13,978 nt of DNA from Acidimicrobiia bacterium (lineage in GTDB: Bacteria > Actinomycetota > Acidimicrobiia > Spongiisociales > UBA5794). The notes under the pieces were generated by a model. The model was given only the letters and a program-made list of their open reading frames with translations. It did not search any database and was not told where the DNA came from. Below are positions 7,059 to 13,782 of the stretch, piece by piece. Position 1 is the first letter of the stretch; every line of letters starts with the position of its first letter. Made by a program: the position numbers and the translations under genes. Location: assembly GCA_030618675.1 (NCBI GenBank), contig JAUXCV010000016.1, positions 1 to 13,978 of the forward strand, written 5' to 3'.

Positions 7059-7348
7059 GCACGGACCGAGAACAGATGCCATCTCCTTCCTCCCGAGTGC
7101 TCATGGGATCCATCCGGGTCTACCAGAAGGTGCTCTCGCCTGCTTTCGGGGGCAATTGCCGGTACTATCCCTCCTGTTCGGAGTACGGGTATGACGCGAT
7201 TCGCCTCCACGGTGCGGGTCGGGGGTCATGGATGGCCGTCAAACGCATCGGACGGTGCCAGCCGTTCCATGACGGCGGATACGACCCCGTGCCCGAACCG
7301 GGCCAGCATGAACATGAACACGATTTGAACACTGGGAGCGACGCGTGA
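7055..7348 (+). CDS. yidD: Membrane protein insertion efficiency factor YidD
   Basis: YidD is a small membrane-associated protein whose loss lowers the efficiency of YidC-dependent membrane insertion in Escherichia coli. The 97-residue product contains the family core almost unchanged: IRVYQKVLSPAFGGNCRYYPSCSEYGYDAI, then GSWMAVKRIGRCQPFHDGGYDPVP. Three conserved cysteines are present (two in CRYYPSC, one in GRCQP). The C-terminal tail after YDPVP is His- and Glu-rich (GQHEHEHD) and specific to this protein. The ATG overlaps the rnpA TGA, and the stop overlaps the yidC GTG, so it is placed for coupled translation between two partners. Residues 1–16 before the core are variable. Confidence 0.95.
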   Translation: MSTDREQMPSPSSRVLMGSIRVYQKVLSPAFGGNCRYYPSCSEYGYDAIRLHGAGRGSWMAVKRIGRCQPFHDGGYDPVPEPGQHEHEHDLNTGSDA

Positions 7349-8253
7349 ACCCCTGGACCCTCCTCCTCGACCTCCTCGGCGGGGTTCTCGACTTCTTTTA
7401 CCAACTTTTACCAAAGATGGGCCTCGAGCCGAATCTTGGGATCGCCATCATCCTGCTCACGTTGGCCATCTCTCTCGTCTTCTTCCCCTTGACGTTGAAG
7501 CAGACCCGGACGATGAAGGCGATGCAGGATATCCAACCCGAGGTGAAACGCCTCCAGAAGGAACTCAAGGGAGAGAAGGAAGAACTCAACAAGGAACTGA
7601 TGGCGCTCTATCAGGAGCGCGGAGTCAATCCCGCCGCCGGCTGCCTTCCGATGATCGTCCAGATGCCTCTCTGGTTCGGGTTGTTCTCCGTGCTGCGGAG
7701 CATCAAACCCAACATCGATCCCGAGAGCGGCGAGGTGTTGTCGGTCACATCGAAGTACATCGGTGACGGCCTCGAAAACATCAACACCGTGTTCCTCGGG
7801 ATGGATCTCACGCTGTCGCCGAGTGCGGTAGTCCCAGACGCGATCAAGAGCGCAAACGGACTCAACCCGTTGGACGCTCTCCCCTATGTCCTGTTGATCA
7901 TCCTCATCGTCGCGGCAGGTTTCTACCAACAGATGCAGACCACGAGGACCAAGAAGGACGACAAAGAGCAGTCCCAGACGGCACAGTCGATGCAGACAGC
8001 GATGAAGATCATGCCGCTCTTCTTCGGATTCATCTCATGGACGCTCACCGCCGGACTAGGGATCTATTTCGCAACATCCAACCTGTTCCGGGTCGGGCAA
8101 CAAGCCCTGATCCTGCGATTGGATGAACGCGGAGATGATGATGAGAAGAAGTCGGCACTCCCGGCGGATACGCCGCCGGACGACGGAGAACCCGAGAAGA
8201 AGGGCCCGTCGGAGAACGCCAGCAAGAAGAAGAGCCGCCGCAGGAGGAAATGA
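7345..8253 (+). CDS. yidC: Membrane protein insertase YidC
   Basis: YidC inserts and folds inner-membrane proteins, alone or with the Sec translocon. This 302-residue protein is of the short type without a large periplasmic domain. A first hydrophobic segment (about 5–23) is followed by the conserved core segment at 31–51 ending PLTLKQTRTMKAMQ. Then come a charged coiled-coil hairpin (about 60–90), GVNPAAGCLPMIVQMPLWFGLF, and later membrane segments at about 177–195 and 223–245. The tail ends KKKSRRRRK, a basic extension of the kind that helps ribosome contact. The groove arginine of studied homologues (…IR.…PL) appears as S43 here. The start is GTG 7345, overlapping the yidD stop. The ATGA overlap with khpB at the end suggests coupling. 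Confidence 0.96.
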   Translation: MNPWTLLLDLLGGVLDFFYQLLPKMGLEPNLGIAIILLTLAISLVFFPLTLKQTRTMKAMQDIQPEVKRLQKELKGEKEELNKELMALYQERGVNPAAGCLPMIVQMPLWFGLFSVLRSIKPNIDPESGEVLSVTSKYIGDGLENINTVFLGMDLTLSPSAVVPDAIKSANGLNPLDALPYVLLIILIVAAGFYQQMQTTRTKKDDKEQSQTAQSMQTAMKIMPLFFGFISWTLTAGLGIYFATSNLFRVGQQALILRLDERGDDDEKKSALPADTPPDDGEPEKKGPSENASKKKSRRRRK

Positions 8254-9131
8254 CGATGGAATGGGTGGAAGTTACCGGAACGACGGCCGACGTCGCAGTC
8301 GAAGCCGCGCTCGCCGAACTCGGACTCGAGTCGGTCGATCAGGCCGAGGTAGAGGTTATCCAGGAAGGGAAACCGGGATTCCTCGGCATGGGGGCGCGTT
8401 CTGCGATCGTGAAGGTCTCGCGCAAGCCACGCAAGCGCAACCGCCGTAACCGCCGAGGGGCGAAAGCGTCGCCCAAGGCAGGCCAACAGAAGAAGACCTC
8501 GGAGAAGCAGAAGAGCGGGCAGACCTCGAAGAAGGGCAAAGGTTCACGGCCCTCGAACAAGAAGAAGCCCGCAGAGAACAAGAAGAACGGATCCTCGAAG
8601 GAGCGGCGAGCGATGGACAAGAACGTGACGGCAGAGCCGAAGAAGGACAAACCCGAGACGTCGATCGAGGACCAGGCGAAGGTCGCTGAGAACTTCCTGT
8701 CCGGTCTTCTCGAGTCGTTCGGCCTCGAGGGTGAGGTCCAGACCAGGATCGAGGACGACGTGCTGTACCTCGACGTTGTCGGAGAGCAGACCGAAGCGCT
8801 CGTGGGAGCCAAGGGCGCCACGATGTACTCGGTGCTCGAACTGACGCGTACCACCGTTCAGCGACACACTTTCGGTGCTCCGCGAATGAGGATCGATATT
8901 GCGGGCTACGGGACGCGACGCCGCGAAGCGCTCACGATCTACACCGGCAAACTGGTCGAACAGTTGAGCGAGAACGGTGGCGAAGTCATGCTCGAACCGA
9001 TGAACGCAGCCGACCGGAAGGTCGTTCACGACGCCGCAGCCGCGTTCGAGGGTATCAAGACCTACTCCGAGGGTGAAGACCCTCGACGCGCCGTGGTGAT
9101 CGCCTCGACCGGAGACACCGACGGCGAGTAG
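8250..9131 (+). CDS. khpB: RNA-binding protein KhpB/Jag (Jag-N, KH, R3H)
   Basis: KhpB (also called Jag or EloR) is an RNA-binding protein linked in Gram-positive bacteria to cell elongation and small-RNA binding, usually as a partner of KhpA. The 293-residue product has a Jag-N domain (4–57, with GKPGFLGMG at 40–48), a long Lys/Arg-rich low-complexity linker (about 58–138), and a KH domain with GAKG at 186–189. The R3H domain contains R256 and H260 in DRKVVHD. Start ATG 8250 overlaps the yidC TGA as ATGA; a second ATG at 8256 is also possible and would remove two residues. Position directly after yidC is the standard one. The linker is longer and more basic than I would expect for the family. 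The role in this organism is inferred. Confidence 0.93.
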   Translation: MTMEWVEVTGTTADVAVEAALAELGLESVDQAEVEVIQEGKPGFLGMGARSAIVKVSRKPRKRNRRNRRGAKASPKAGQQKKTSEKQKSGQTSKKGKGSRPSNKKKPAENKKNGSSKERRAMDKNVTAEPKKDKPETSIEDQAKVAENFLSGLLESFGLEGEVQTRIEDDVLYLDVVGEQTEALVGAKGATMYSVLELTRTTVQRHTFGAPRMRIDIAGYGTRRREALTIYTGKLVEQLSENGGEVMLEPMNAADRKVVHDAAAAFEGIKTYSEGEDPRRAVVIASTGDTDGE

Positions 9132-9134
9132 CGC

Positions 9135-9158
9135 CGCATGTTTCACGGGAAACATGCG
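9135..9158. other. parS: parS-like partition site over the rsmG start
   Basis: TGTTTCACGGGAAACA at 9139–9154 differs from the ParB-binding consensus TGTTTCACGTGAAACA at one position. The inverted repeat extends four bases further on each side (CGCA at 9135–9138, TGCG at 9155–9158), broken only at one central pair. parA and parB lie about 650 and 1,400 bases downstream. The site supplies the first codons of rsmG (MFHGKH). ParB would load here and spread along flanking DNA. Confidence 0.88.
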
Positions 9159-9803
9159 TACGACCGCTTGGATAGGGCTGCGAGTCGGGCCGGAAGCGAC
9201 CTAACACAGAGCCAACGAGAGAAACTCGTGCAATTCGCCGAGTGGCTGGCGACCGAAGCCACCGACGCCGGCGGAATCGGTCCGGAAGAGGGCGATCGGC
9301 TCATCGATCGGCACATCGCCGACTCGATCGTGTTCGCGGCCGCATGGGACGAAGCGCCCGCCGATATCCTCGATGTTGGGTCGGGGGTGGGCCTCCCGGG
9401 GATACCGTTGGCGGTCCTTCACCCGAAGACGGCGGTTACGCTTCTCGACCGCTCCGGAGAACGATGCCGGCTCGCACGCCGAGCGATCCGAGTCCTCGGC
9501 CTCGAGAACGTGCTAGTTGAGCAGAGGGACGCCCTTCAACCGGGTGGATGTTGGGAAGCTATCGTGTTCCGCTCCTCACTGCGGCCGGCCGCGGCGCTTG
9601 AAGCGGCGCTGCCGCTCATGGGAGATCAAGGACGTGCGGTCATCGGGTTGAGTCGCTCCACGAAACCCGACCAACTCCCGGACGCGCCGCCCGGGACGTC
9701 GCTCGACTTGCTGCGGATCGACGAAGGGGTCCTTGACTCCCCTGCATGGCTACTTAGGATGATCCTGACCGATACCCGAACTCCGGACCGAGACACTTCC
9801 TGA
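9138..9803 (+). CDS. rsmG: 16S rRNA m7G527 methyltransferase RsmG (GidB)
   Basis: RsmG uses S-adenosylmethionine to methylate N7 of G527 in 16S rRNA; loss gives low-level streptomycin resistance in several bacteria. The 221-residue sequence has the family's HIADS motif at 59–63 and the SAM-binding loop ILDVGSGVGLPGIPLA at 77–92. Next come the acidic strand end TLLDRSGERCRLARRA and the later LENVLVEQRDAL. The start ATG 9138 is six bases after the khpB stop, has only a weak ribosome binding site, and begins within the parS-like palindrome. The stop TGA shares one base with the parA ATG. The position between khpB and parA is classical. Confidence 0.95.
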   Translation: MFHGKHAYDRLDRAASRAGSDLTQSQREKLVQFAEWLATEATDAGGIGPEEGDRLIDRHIADSIVFAAAWDEAPADILDVGSGVGLPGIPLAVLHPKTAVTLLDRSGERCRLARRAIRVLGLENVLVEQRDALQPGGCWEAIVFRSSLRPAAALEAALPLMGDQGRAVIGLSRSTKPDQLPDAPPGTSLDLLRIDEGVLDSPAWLLRMILTDTRTPDRDTS

Positions 9804-10576
9804 TGACCACGACAATCGTTGCGATCGCCAACCAGAAGGGCGGCGTCGGCAAGTCCACAACAGCGATCAACCTCGGTGCCGGCCTTGCATTCCAAGGAGA
9901 ACGCGTTCTCCTGGTCGACCTCGACCCGCAGGGGAACACGACCAGCGGCCTAGGTATCGACCGGTCGGCCATCGAGTACTCCACCTACGACCTTCTTGTC
10001 GAAGACGTTGCTATTGACGACGCGATCGAACCGTCCTCTGTGCGCGATCTCTTCGTGGTGCCGGCGACGATCGAGCTTGCCGGGGCCGAGATCGAACTGG
10101 TCTCGATGTTCTCGCGAGAAACGCGGCTCGGACATGCTCTCACGCCGATCGCTGAGGACTATGACTTCGTGCTGGTGGACTGTCCTCCATCGCTTGGTCT
10201 CTTGACGGTGAACGGCCTGGCGGCCGCCGACGAGGTCCTCATACCCATTCAGTGCGAGTACTACGCCCTCGAGGGCGTGAGCCAGTTGATGCAGAACATC
10301 CACTTGGTGCAACGAAGCCTCAACCCTCAACTCGATATCGAAGGTGTGGTCCTGACGATGTACGACGGGCGTACGACGCTCGCAGCGGACGTCGTCGCAC
10401 AGGTGAGGGAGCACTTCGGGGAAACAACCTACCGGACGGTCATTCCGCGTACCGTCCGACTCTCAGAAGCTCCCTCGTACGGTGAACCGATCGAGGCGTA
10501 TGACCCTATGTCCCGGGGCGCTATCGCCTATCGGGAGTTGGCACGCGAGTTCCGGAGGAGACATGGCCGCACGTAA
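9803..10576 (+). CDS. parA: Chromosome partitioning ATPase ParA (Soj)
   Basis: ParA is a deviant-Walker ATPase that binds DNA non-specifically when bound to ATP and moves ParB–parS complexes, driving origin segregation. The 257-residue product shows the deviant Walker A KGGVGKST at 12–19 with its signature first lysine, LLVDLDPQGNTTSGLG in the following strand, and the D126-containing DCPPSLG. The chromosomal Soj-type motifs EIELVSMFSRETRL and IPRTVRLSEAPSYGEPI are also present. Length is normal for a chromosomal ParA without an extra N-terminal DNA-binding domain. The start codon overlaps the rsmG stop by one base. The end overlaps the parB start by 14 bases, which fits coordinated production of the pair. 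Confidence 0.97.
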   Translation: MTTTIVAIANQKGGVGKSTTAINLGAGLAFQGERVLLVDLDPQGNTTSGLGIDRSAIEYSTYDLLVEDVAIDDAIEPSSVRDLFVVPATIELAGAEIELVSMFSRETRLGHALTPIAEDYDFVLVDCPPSLGLLTVNGLAAADEVLIPIQCEYYALEGVSQLMQNIHLVQRSLNPQLDIEGVVLTMYDGRTTLAADVVAQVREHFGETTYRTVIPRTVRLSEAPSYGEPIEAYDPMSRGAIAYRELAREFRRRHGRT

Positions 10577-11417
10577 GAGTGGATTAGGACGGGGTCTCAA
10601 CGCCTTGATTCCGGTTGATCATCCTTCGGTCGGCTTCGCCGAACTCGAACTGGAGGAGATCTCTCCGAATCCCCAGCAACCGAGGAGTCGGTTCGACGAC
10701 GACGCCCTGGGGGAGATGGCAGCGTCCATTCGCGAAGTTGGAGTGCTTCAACCCGTTGTTGTGCGTCCGGGAGACGCGGACGGAACATACGTGCTCATCG
10801 CCGGCGAGCGGCGACTCCGAGCGGCTGCAATGGCAGGCCTAGCAACGATTCCTGCCGTTATCAGAGCTTCCGAGAGTGACGAGCGAGACCTCACCGAGGC
10901 GTTGATAGAGAACATCCAGCGAAAGGACCTCTCTCCGCTCGAGGAGGCCGCCGCCTATCGGAATCTTCTGGAAGATTTTGGTATGACCCATGAGCAGGTG
11001 GCAACCAGGGTGGCGAAGAGCCGCAGTGCCGTAACGAACACGCTCCGATTGCTACAACTCCCTGCGCAGATCCAGGGAATGCTCGAACGTGAGGAACTGT
11101 CGGCGGGACATGCCCGTGCCCTCCTATCTCTCGATGACGAGGCGTACGCCGTTCACATCGCCGAACGCGTGGTCGCAGAGGGTTGGCCGGTCAGGAAGGT
11201 CGAAGAGGCGGTGAAGAAACGCTCGGTTTCCGGCGCTGAAAGAGGCAGAGGGCTTCCCACGATGAGGCCGGCGGCGATCATCGAGCTCGAGGAGCGCTTG
11301 TCGGAGCGATTGGCCACCAAGGTGAAGATCACGACCAGCGGAGCGGGCGGACGCATGGTGATTCGCTACGGCTCGCTAGAAGACCTGGAACGGATCTACC
11401 GGCAGTTGTTTGAGTAG
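10563..11417 (+). CDS. parB: Chromosome partitioning protein ParB (Spo0J)
   Basis: ParB is a CTP-dependent DNA clamp that loads at parS and spreads to form the partition complex. I chose ATG 10563 (284 residues) because it gives the conserved N-terminus MAARKSGLGRGLNALIP, the part that stimulates ParA, and has GGAGGAG just upstream. A longer reading from an ATG at 10482 would add 27 unrelated residues. The nuclease-like domain shows NPQQPRSRFDD, GVLQPVVVR and the CTP-binding GERRLRAA at 81–88. ENIQRKDLSPLEEAAAY starts at 116. The helix-turn-helix (MTHEQVATRVAKSRSAVTN) and a C-terminal dimerisation segment follow. A parS-like site lies 1.4 kb upstream. The last codons run into a heptamer repeat that contains the stop. 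Confidence 0.97.
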   Translation: MAARKSGLGRGLNALIPVDHPSVGFAELELEEISPNPQQPRSRFDDDALGEMAASIREVGVLQPVVVRPGDADGTYVLIAGERRLRAAAMAGLATIPAVIRASESDERDLTEALIENIQRKDLSPLEEAAAYRNLLEDFGMTHEQVATRVAKSRSAVTNTLRLLQLPAQIQGMLEREELSAGHARALLSLDDEAYAVHIAERVVAEGWPVRKVEEAVKKRSVSGAERGRGLPTMRPAAIIELEERLSERLATKVKITTSGAGGRMVIRYGSLEDLERIYRQLFE

Positions 11418-11448
11418 TCCGTAGTCCGTAGTCCGTAGTCCGTAGTCC
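11414..11448. repeat. Five tandem copies of GTAGTCC at the parB end
   Basis: Five perfect, uninterrupted copies of the 7-base unit GTAGTCC run from 11414 to 11448, followed by a partial GTA and degenerate CCGTA-like pieces up to about 11467. The first unit contains the parB stop codon TAG, so changes in copy number would leave the protein unaltered. The gap between the convergent genes is otherwise only 67 bases long. Confidence 0.95.
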
Positions 11449-11484
11449 GTAACCCCGTACCCGGTACTAGGCCTTGCTCACAGC

Positions 11485-12447
11485 TCAAGCTTCGTCTGGA
11501 CCGTTCGCGTACAGATCGATGATCGCTCTTGCGATCATCGATCCCATCTCGGGGGAGGGGTTGGTCACGGAAACTACCACTGCCGGAGAACGGGTCTCTT
11601 TGAGGATCGGTACGGCACGGGGTAGAGCCGGAATGCTGAGCCTGGCGGCGAGGTGGATGGCGATCGTCTTTCCGGCCTCGCTTGTGCTGAGTGGTGTACC
11701 GAAGTAGAAGACCCCTTCGGTGTCGTCGGGGGGAACAGTGATGGACAAGACAACCTGGACGTCGAGTCGGTTCGCCCTCTTCGCGCGAAAGTGCTCACCA
11801 GGGGATGTATCAACGCTGCGCGACAACAACACGCGGGCGCCGGAGAGTTGGAGGTCCGACGAGAGGTTGGTCGCTGCCCACCACGTCGAATCCGGCGTCG
11901 AGATCTCCCCTCTGTCCGGATCCACGTAGATCCGGGCGCCAGTAATCGGCTGAGGTAGCGAATCGATCCACTCGTGATCACGCACCACCTCCCGGCTGGG
12001 CTTCTCAGTCGCTTTGGGCATCAAGAGCAGCTCCGCTACGACCTCGCGGCCGGCGAACCCGTCTTCGGCCATTCCCCGGTTGTGCTGGAAGTCGAGCACC
12101 GCTCGGAGCGTGTCGGGGCCGAAGAAACCGTCGACCTTGCCGGCGTCGAATCCGAGGGCGCCGAGGCTCTGTTGGAGTCGGGAGACGTCATCGCCGCGCA
12201 TCATCGGCGAGCGTCGGTAGAGCATGCGATCACCGAGCCGAAACCCGGCGTCGACAAGCGTTCGCCAGGTCTCGGGGCCCACGATGCCGTCCACGGGCAA
12301 TCCGCGATTCTCTTGGAATTCCCCAACGGCGGCCACTGTGTCTGAGCCGTAGGAGCCGTCTACTTCGGTGCGGATTCCGAGGGCCGTCAAGCGACGCTGA
12401 ATATCGCGAACCGCTTCCCCGCGGTCTCCGGAGTGGTAGAGCCTCAC
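11485..12447 (-). CDS. cwlM: CwlM-like pseudo-amidase with two peptidoglycan-binding domains
   Basis: The 320-residue protein has two PG_binding_1 repeats (about 3–68 and 80–141) and an Amidase_3-like domain (about 170–316). In Mycobacterium tuberculosis the matching protein CwlM is cytoplasmic and regulates peptidoglycan synthesis through MurA when phosphorylated. Resemblance includes FRLGDRMLYRRSPMMRGDDV and KVDGFFGPDTLRA, and the neighbours trxA and trxB agree. The zinc-amidase residues are gone: the DPGHGG motif reads VDPDRGE (176–181), SIHAN reads SITVP (235–239), and the last acidic ligand region reads VVVSVTN. I see no signal peptide, consistent with a cytoplasmic role. It ends soon after the amidase fold, without the Thr-containing tail of the mycobacterial protein. 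Start GTG 12447 has a poor ribosome binding site, 24 bases after trxA. A regulatory function is inferred; catalysis is unlikely. Confidence 0.85.
   Translation of the reverse strand: MRLYHSGDRGEAVRDIQRRLTALGIRTEVDGSYGSDTVAAVGEFQENRGLPVDGIVGPETWRTLVDAGFRLGDRMLYRRSPMMRGDDVSRLQQSLGALGFDAGKVDGFFGPDTLRAVLDFQHNRGMAEDGFAGREVVAELLLMPKATEKPSREVVRDHEWIDSLPQPITGARIYVDPDRGEISTPDSTWWAATNLSSDLQLSGARVLLSRSVDTSPGEHFRAKRANRLDVQVVLSITVPPDDTEGVFYFGTPLSTSEAGKTIAIHLAARLSIPALPRAVPILKETRSPAVVVSVTNPSPEMGSMIARAIIDLYANGPDEA
11514..11543. other. Perfect 13-bp inverted repeat at the cwlM 3' end
   Basis: GATCGATGATCGC (11514–11526) and GCGATCATCGATC (11531–11543) are exact reverse complements with the loop TCTT. The hairpin lies inside the last 60 bases of the cwlM-like gene and about 100 bases beyond the parB stop. 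No T-run follows on either strand, so it is not a standard intrinsic terminator. A role in ending both convergent transcripts is possible. Confidence 0.6.
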
Positions 12448-12471
12448 GCTCCCGTCACCGGGTACCGCAAC

Positions 12472-12798
12472 TCAGGAGACGAACGAAGCGATCTCGGCTT
12501 CCAGTTGAGCCTTGCTGCGAGCACCGACGAGGCGCTTCTTCTCTTCTCCTGCCTGGAAGATGATCATCGTCGGAATGCTCATCACGCCGAACTGCATAGC
12601 CGTTGACGGGTTCTCATCGACGTTGAGTTTGACGATCTGGAGCTGCCCGGAGCGATCCCCTGCGATCTCCTCGAGCGGTCCGTCCATCATCTTGCAGGGT
12701 CCGCACCACTCTGCCCAGAAGTCGACGAGGGTCGGAAGCGCCGACCCGATCAGTTCGACGAACGTAGCATCGTTTCCTTTGACGGTGTTCTGTCCCAT
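12472..12798 (-). CDS. trxA: Thioredoxin
   Basis: Thioredoxin is a cytoplasmic dithiol carrier that reduces disulfides in ribonucleotide reductase, peroxiredoxins and other proteins. The 108-residue product is full length. The active site WCGPCK has Cys32 and Cys35, preceded by the buried Asp26 in VDFWAEW, and the cis-proline is Pro76 in SIPTM. Start ATG 12798 has GAGGGAG six bases upstream. It lies 58 bases downstream of trxB, its reductase, on the same strand, so the pair is probably co-transcribed. The trxB–trxA–cwlM order is the same as in mycobacteria (trxB2–trxC–cwlM). Confidence 0.97.
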   Translation of the reverse strand: MGQNTVKGNDATFVELIGSALPTLVDFWAEWCGPCKMMDGPLEEIAGDRSGQLQIVKLNVDENPSTAMQFGVMSIPTMIIFQAGEEKKRLVGARSKAQLEAEIASFVS

Positions 12799-12856
12799 CT
12801 TGACTCCCTCGTGGTCATTGGTCCGTCGACGAAGCCGACAACGGACGACGGTGAAT

Positions 12857-13780
12857 TCAGATTTCGGTTCGGTCGAGCCAGTGCTCGACGTCGATGGCAG
12901 CCTGACAGCCCATGCCGGCAGCCGTCACAGCCTGCTGGTAGTAGTGGTCGACGACGTCCCCGGCTGCGAAAACGCCTTCCACGGATGTCCGAGTCGACCC
13001 TCCTTCGGTGGTGATGTATCCGGAGGAATCCAGATCCAGTTGGTCCTGGAAAATCTTGGTATTGGGGTCGTGGCCGATCGCCAGGAAGAATCCCTCGACG
13101 GGCAGTACCGACTCATCGCCGGTGAGAACGTTCTTCACCCGGAGACCGGTGACGAGGTCGTCGCCCAGCACTTCATCGATCGTTGTGTTCCACAGGACTT
13201 CGATCTTCGGATGATCGATCGCCCTTTGGGCCATGATCTTCGAAGCCCTGAACTCGTCACGACGATGGAGGATGGTGACTTTCGAGGCGAACTTCGTGAG
13301 GAAGAGCGCCTCTTCCATGGCTGAATCGCCGCCCCCAACGATCGCGATCTCGCGATCACGGAAGAAGAACCCATCACATGTCGCACATGCCGAGACGCCG
13401 TAGCCGCGAAGTCGGCTCTCTCCGGGAATGCCAAGCCACCGAGCAGAGGCACCGGTCGAGATGACGATGGTCTCCGATTCGTAGAGAGCGTCACCGACCC
13501 ACACCTTGAACGGGCGCTCGGTGAAGTCGACATTGGTGACGTCGGACGAGACGATGCGGGTGCCGAAGCGTTCGGCTTGCTTACGCATCCCGTCCATGAG
13601 TTCCGGTCCCATGATCCCCTCGGGGAATCCGGGATAGTTCTCGACTTCAGTGGTGAGCATCAACTGCCCTCCTCGCTCCATGCCTTCGATCATCAACGGA
13701 CCGAGGTCGGCGCGAGCAGCGTAGATTGCGGCGGTGAGTCCGGCAGGGCCGGATCCGATGATCAAGACCTTCTCGGCCAT
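12857..13780 (-). CDS. trxB: Thioredoxin-disulfide reductase
   Basis: TrxB is a flavoprotein that transfers electrons from NADPH through FAD and a redox-active disulfide to thioredoxin. From ATG 13780 the product has 307 residues, a normal length for the low-molecular-weight type. The FAD-binding GSGPAG is at 9–14, the redox pair Cys132/Cys135 lies in ACATCDG, and the NADPH-binding GGGDSA is at 149–154. The closing FAD motif EGVFAAGDVVD is near the end. I prefer 13780 because CAGGAG lies five bases upstream and the protein then begins MAEKVLIIGSGPAG. A longer reading from 13831 adds 17 residues that overlap the preceding gene in another frame. Its ribosome binding site falls in the last codons of the upstream membrane protein gene. 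Confidence 0.97.
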   Translation of the reverse strand: MAEKVLIIGSGPAGLTAAIYAARADLGPLMIEGMERGGQLMLTTEVENYPGFPEGIMGPELMDGMRKQAERFGTRIVSSDVTNVDFTERPFKVWVGDALYESETIVISTGASARWLGIPGESRLRGYGVSACATCDGFFFRDREIAIVGGGDSAMEEALFLTKFASKVTILHRRDEFRASKIMAQRAIDHPKIEVLWNTTIDEVLGDDLVTGLRVKNVLTGDESVLPVEGFFLAIGHDPNTKIFQDQLDLDSSGYITTEGGSTRTSVEGVFAAGDVVDHYYQQAVTAAGMGCQAAIDVEHWLDRTEI

Positions 13781-13782
13781 GG

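Noticed and set aside
10482..10562. Extended parB start at ATG 10482
   Set aside because: The extra 27 residues are out-of-frame parA sequence. ATG 10563 has a strong ribosome binding site and gives the conserved N-terminus.
11457..11467. Palindrome GTACCCGGTAC as a terminator stem
   Set aside because: The loop would be one base, which cannot fold, and no T-run follows.
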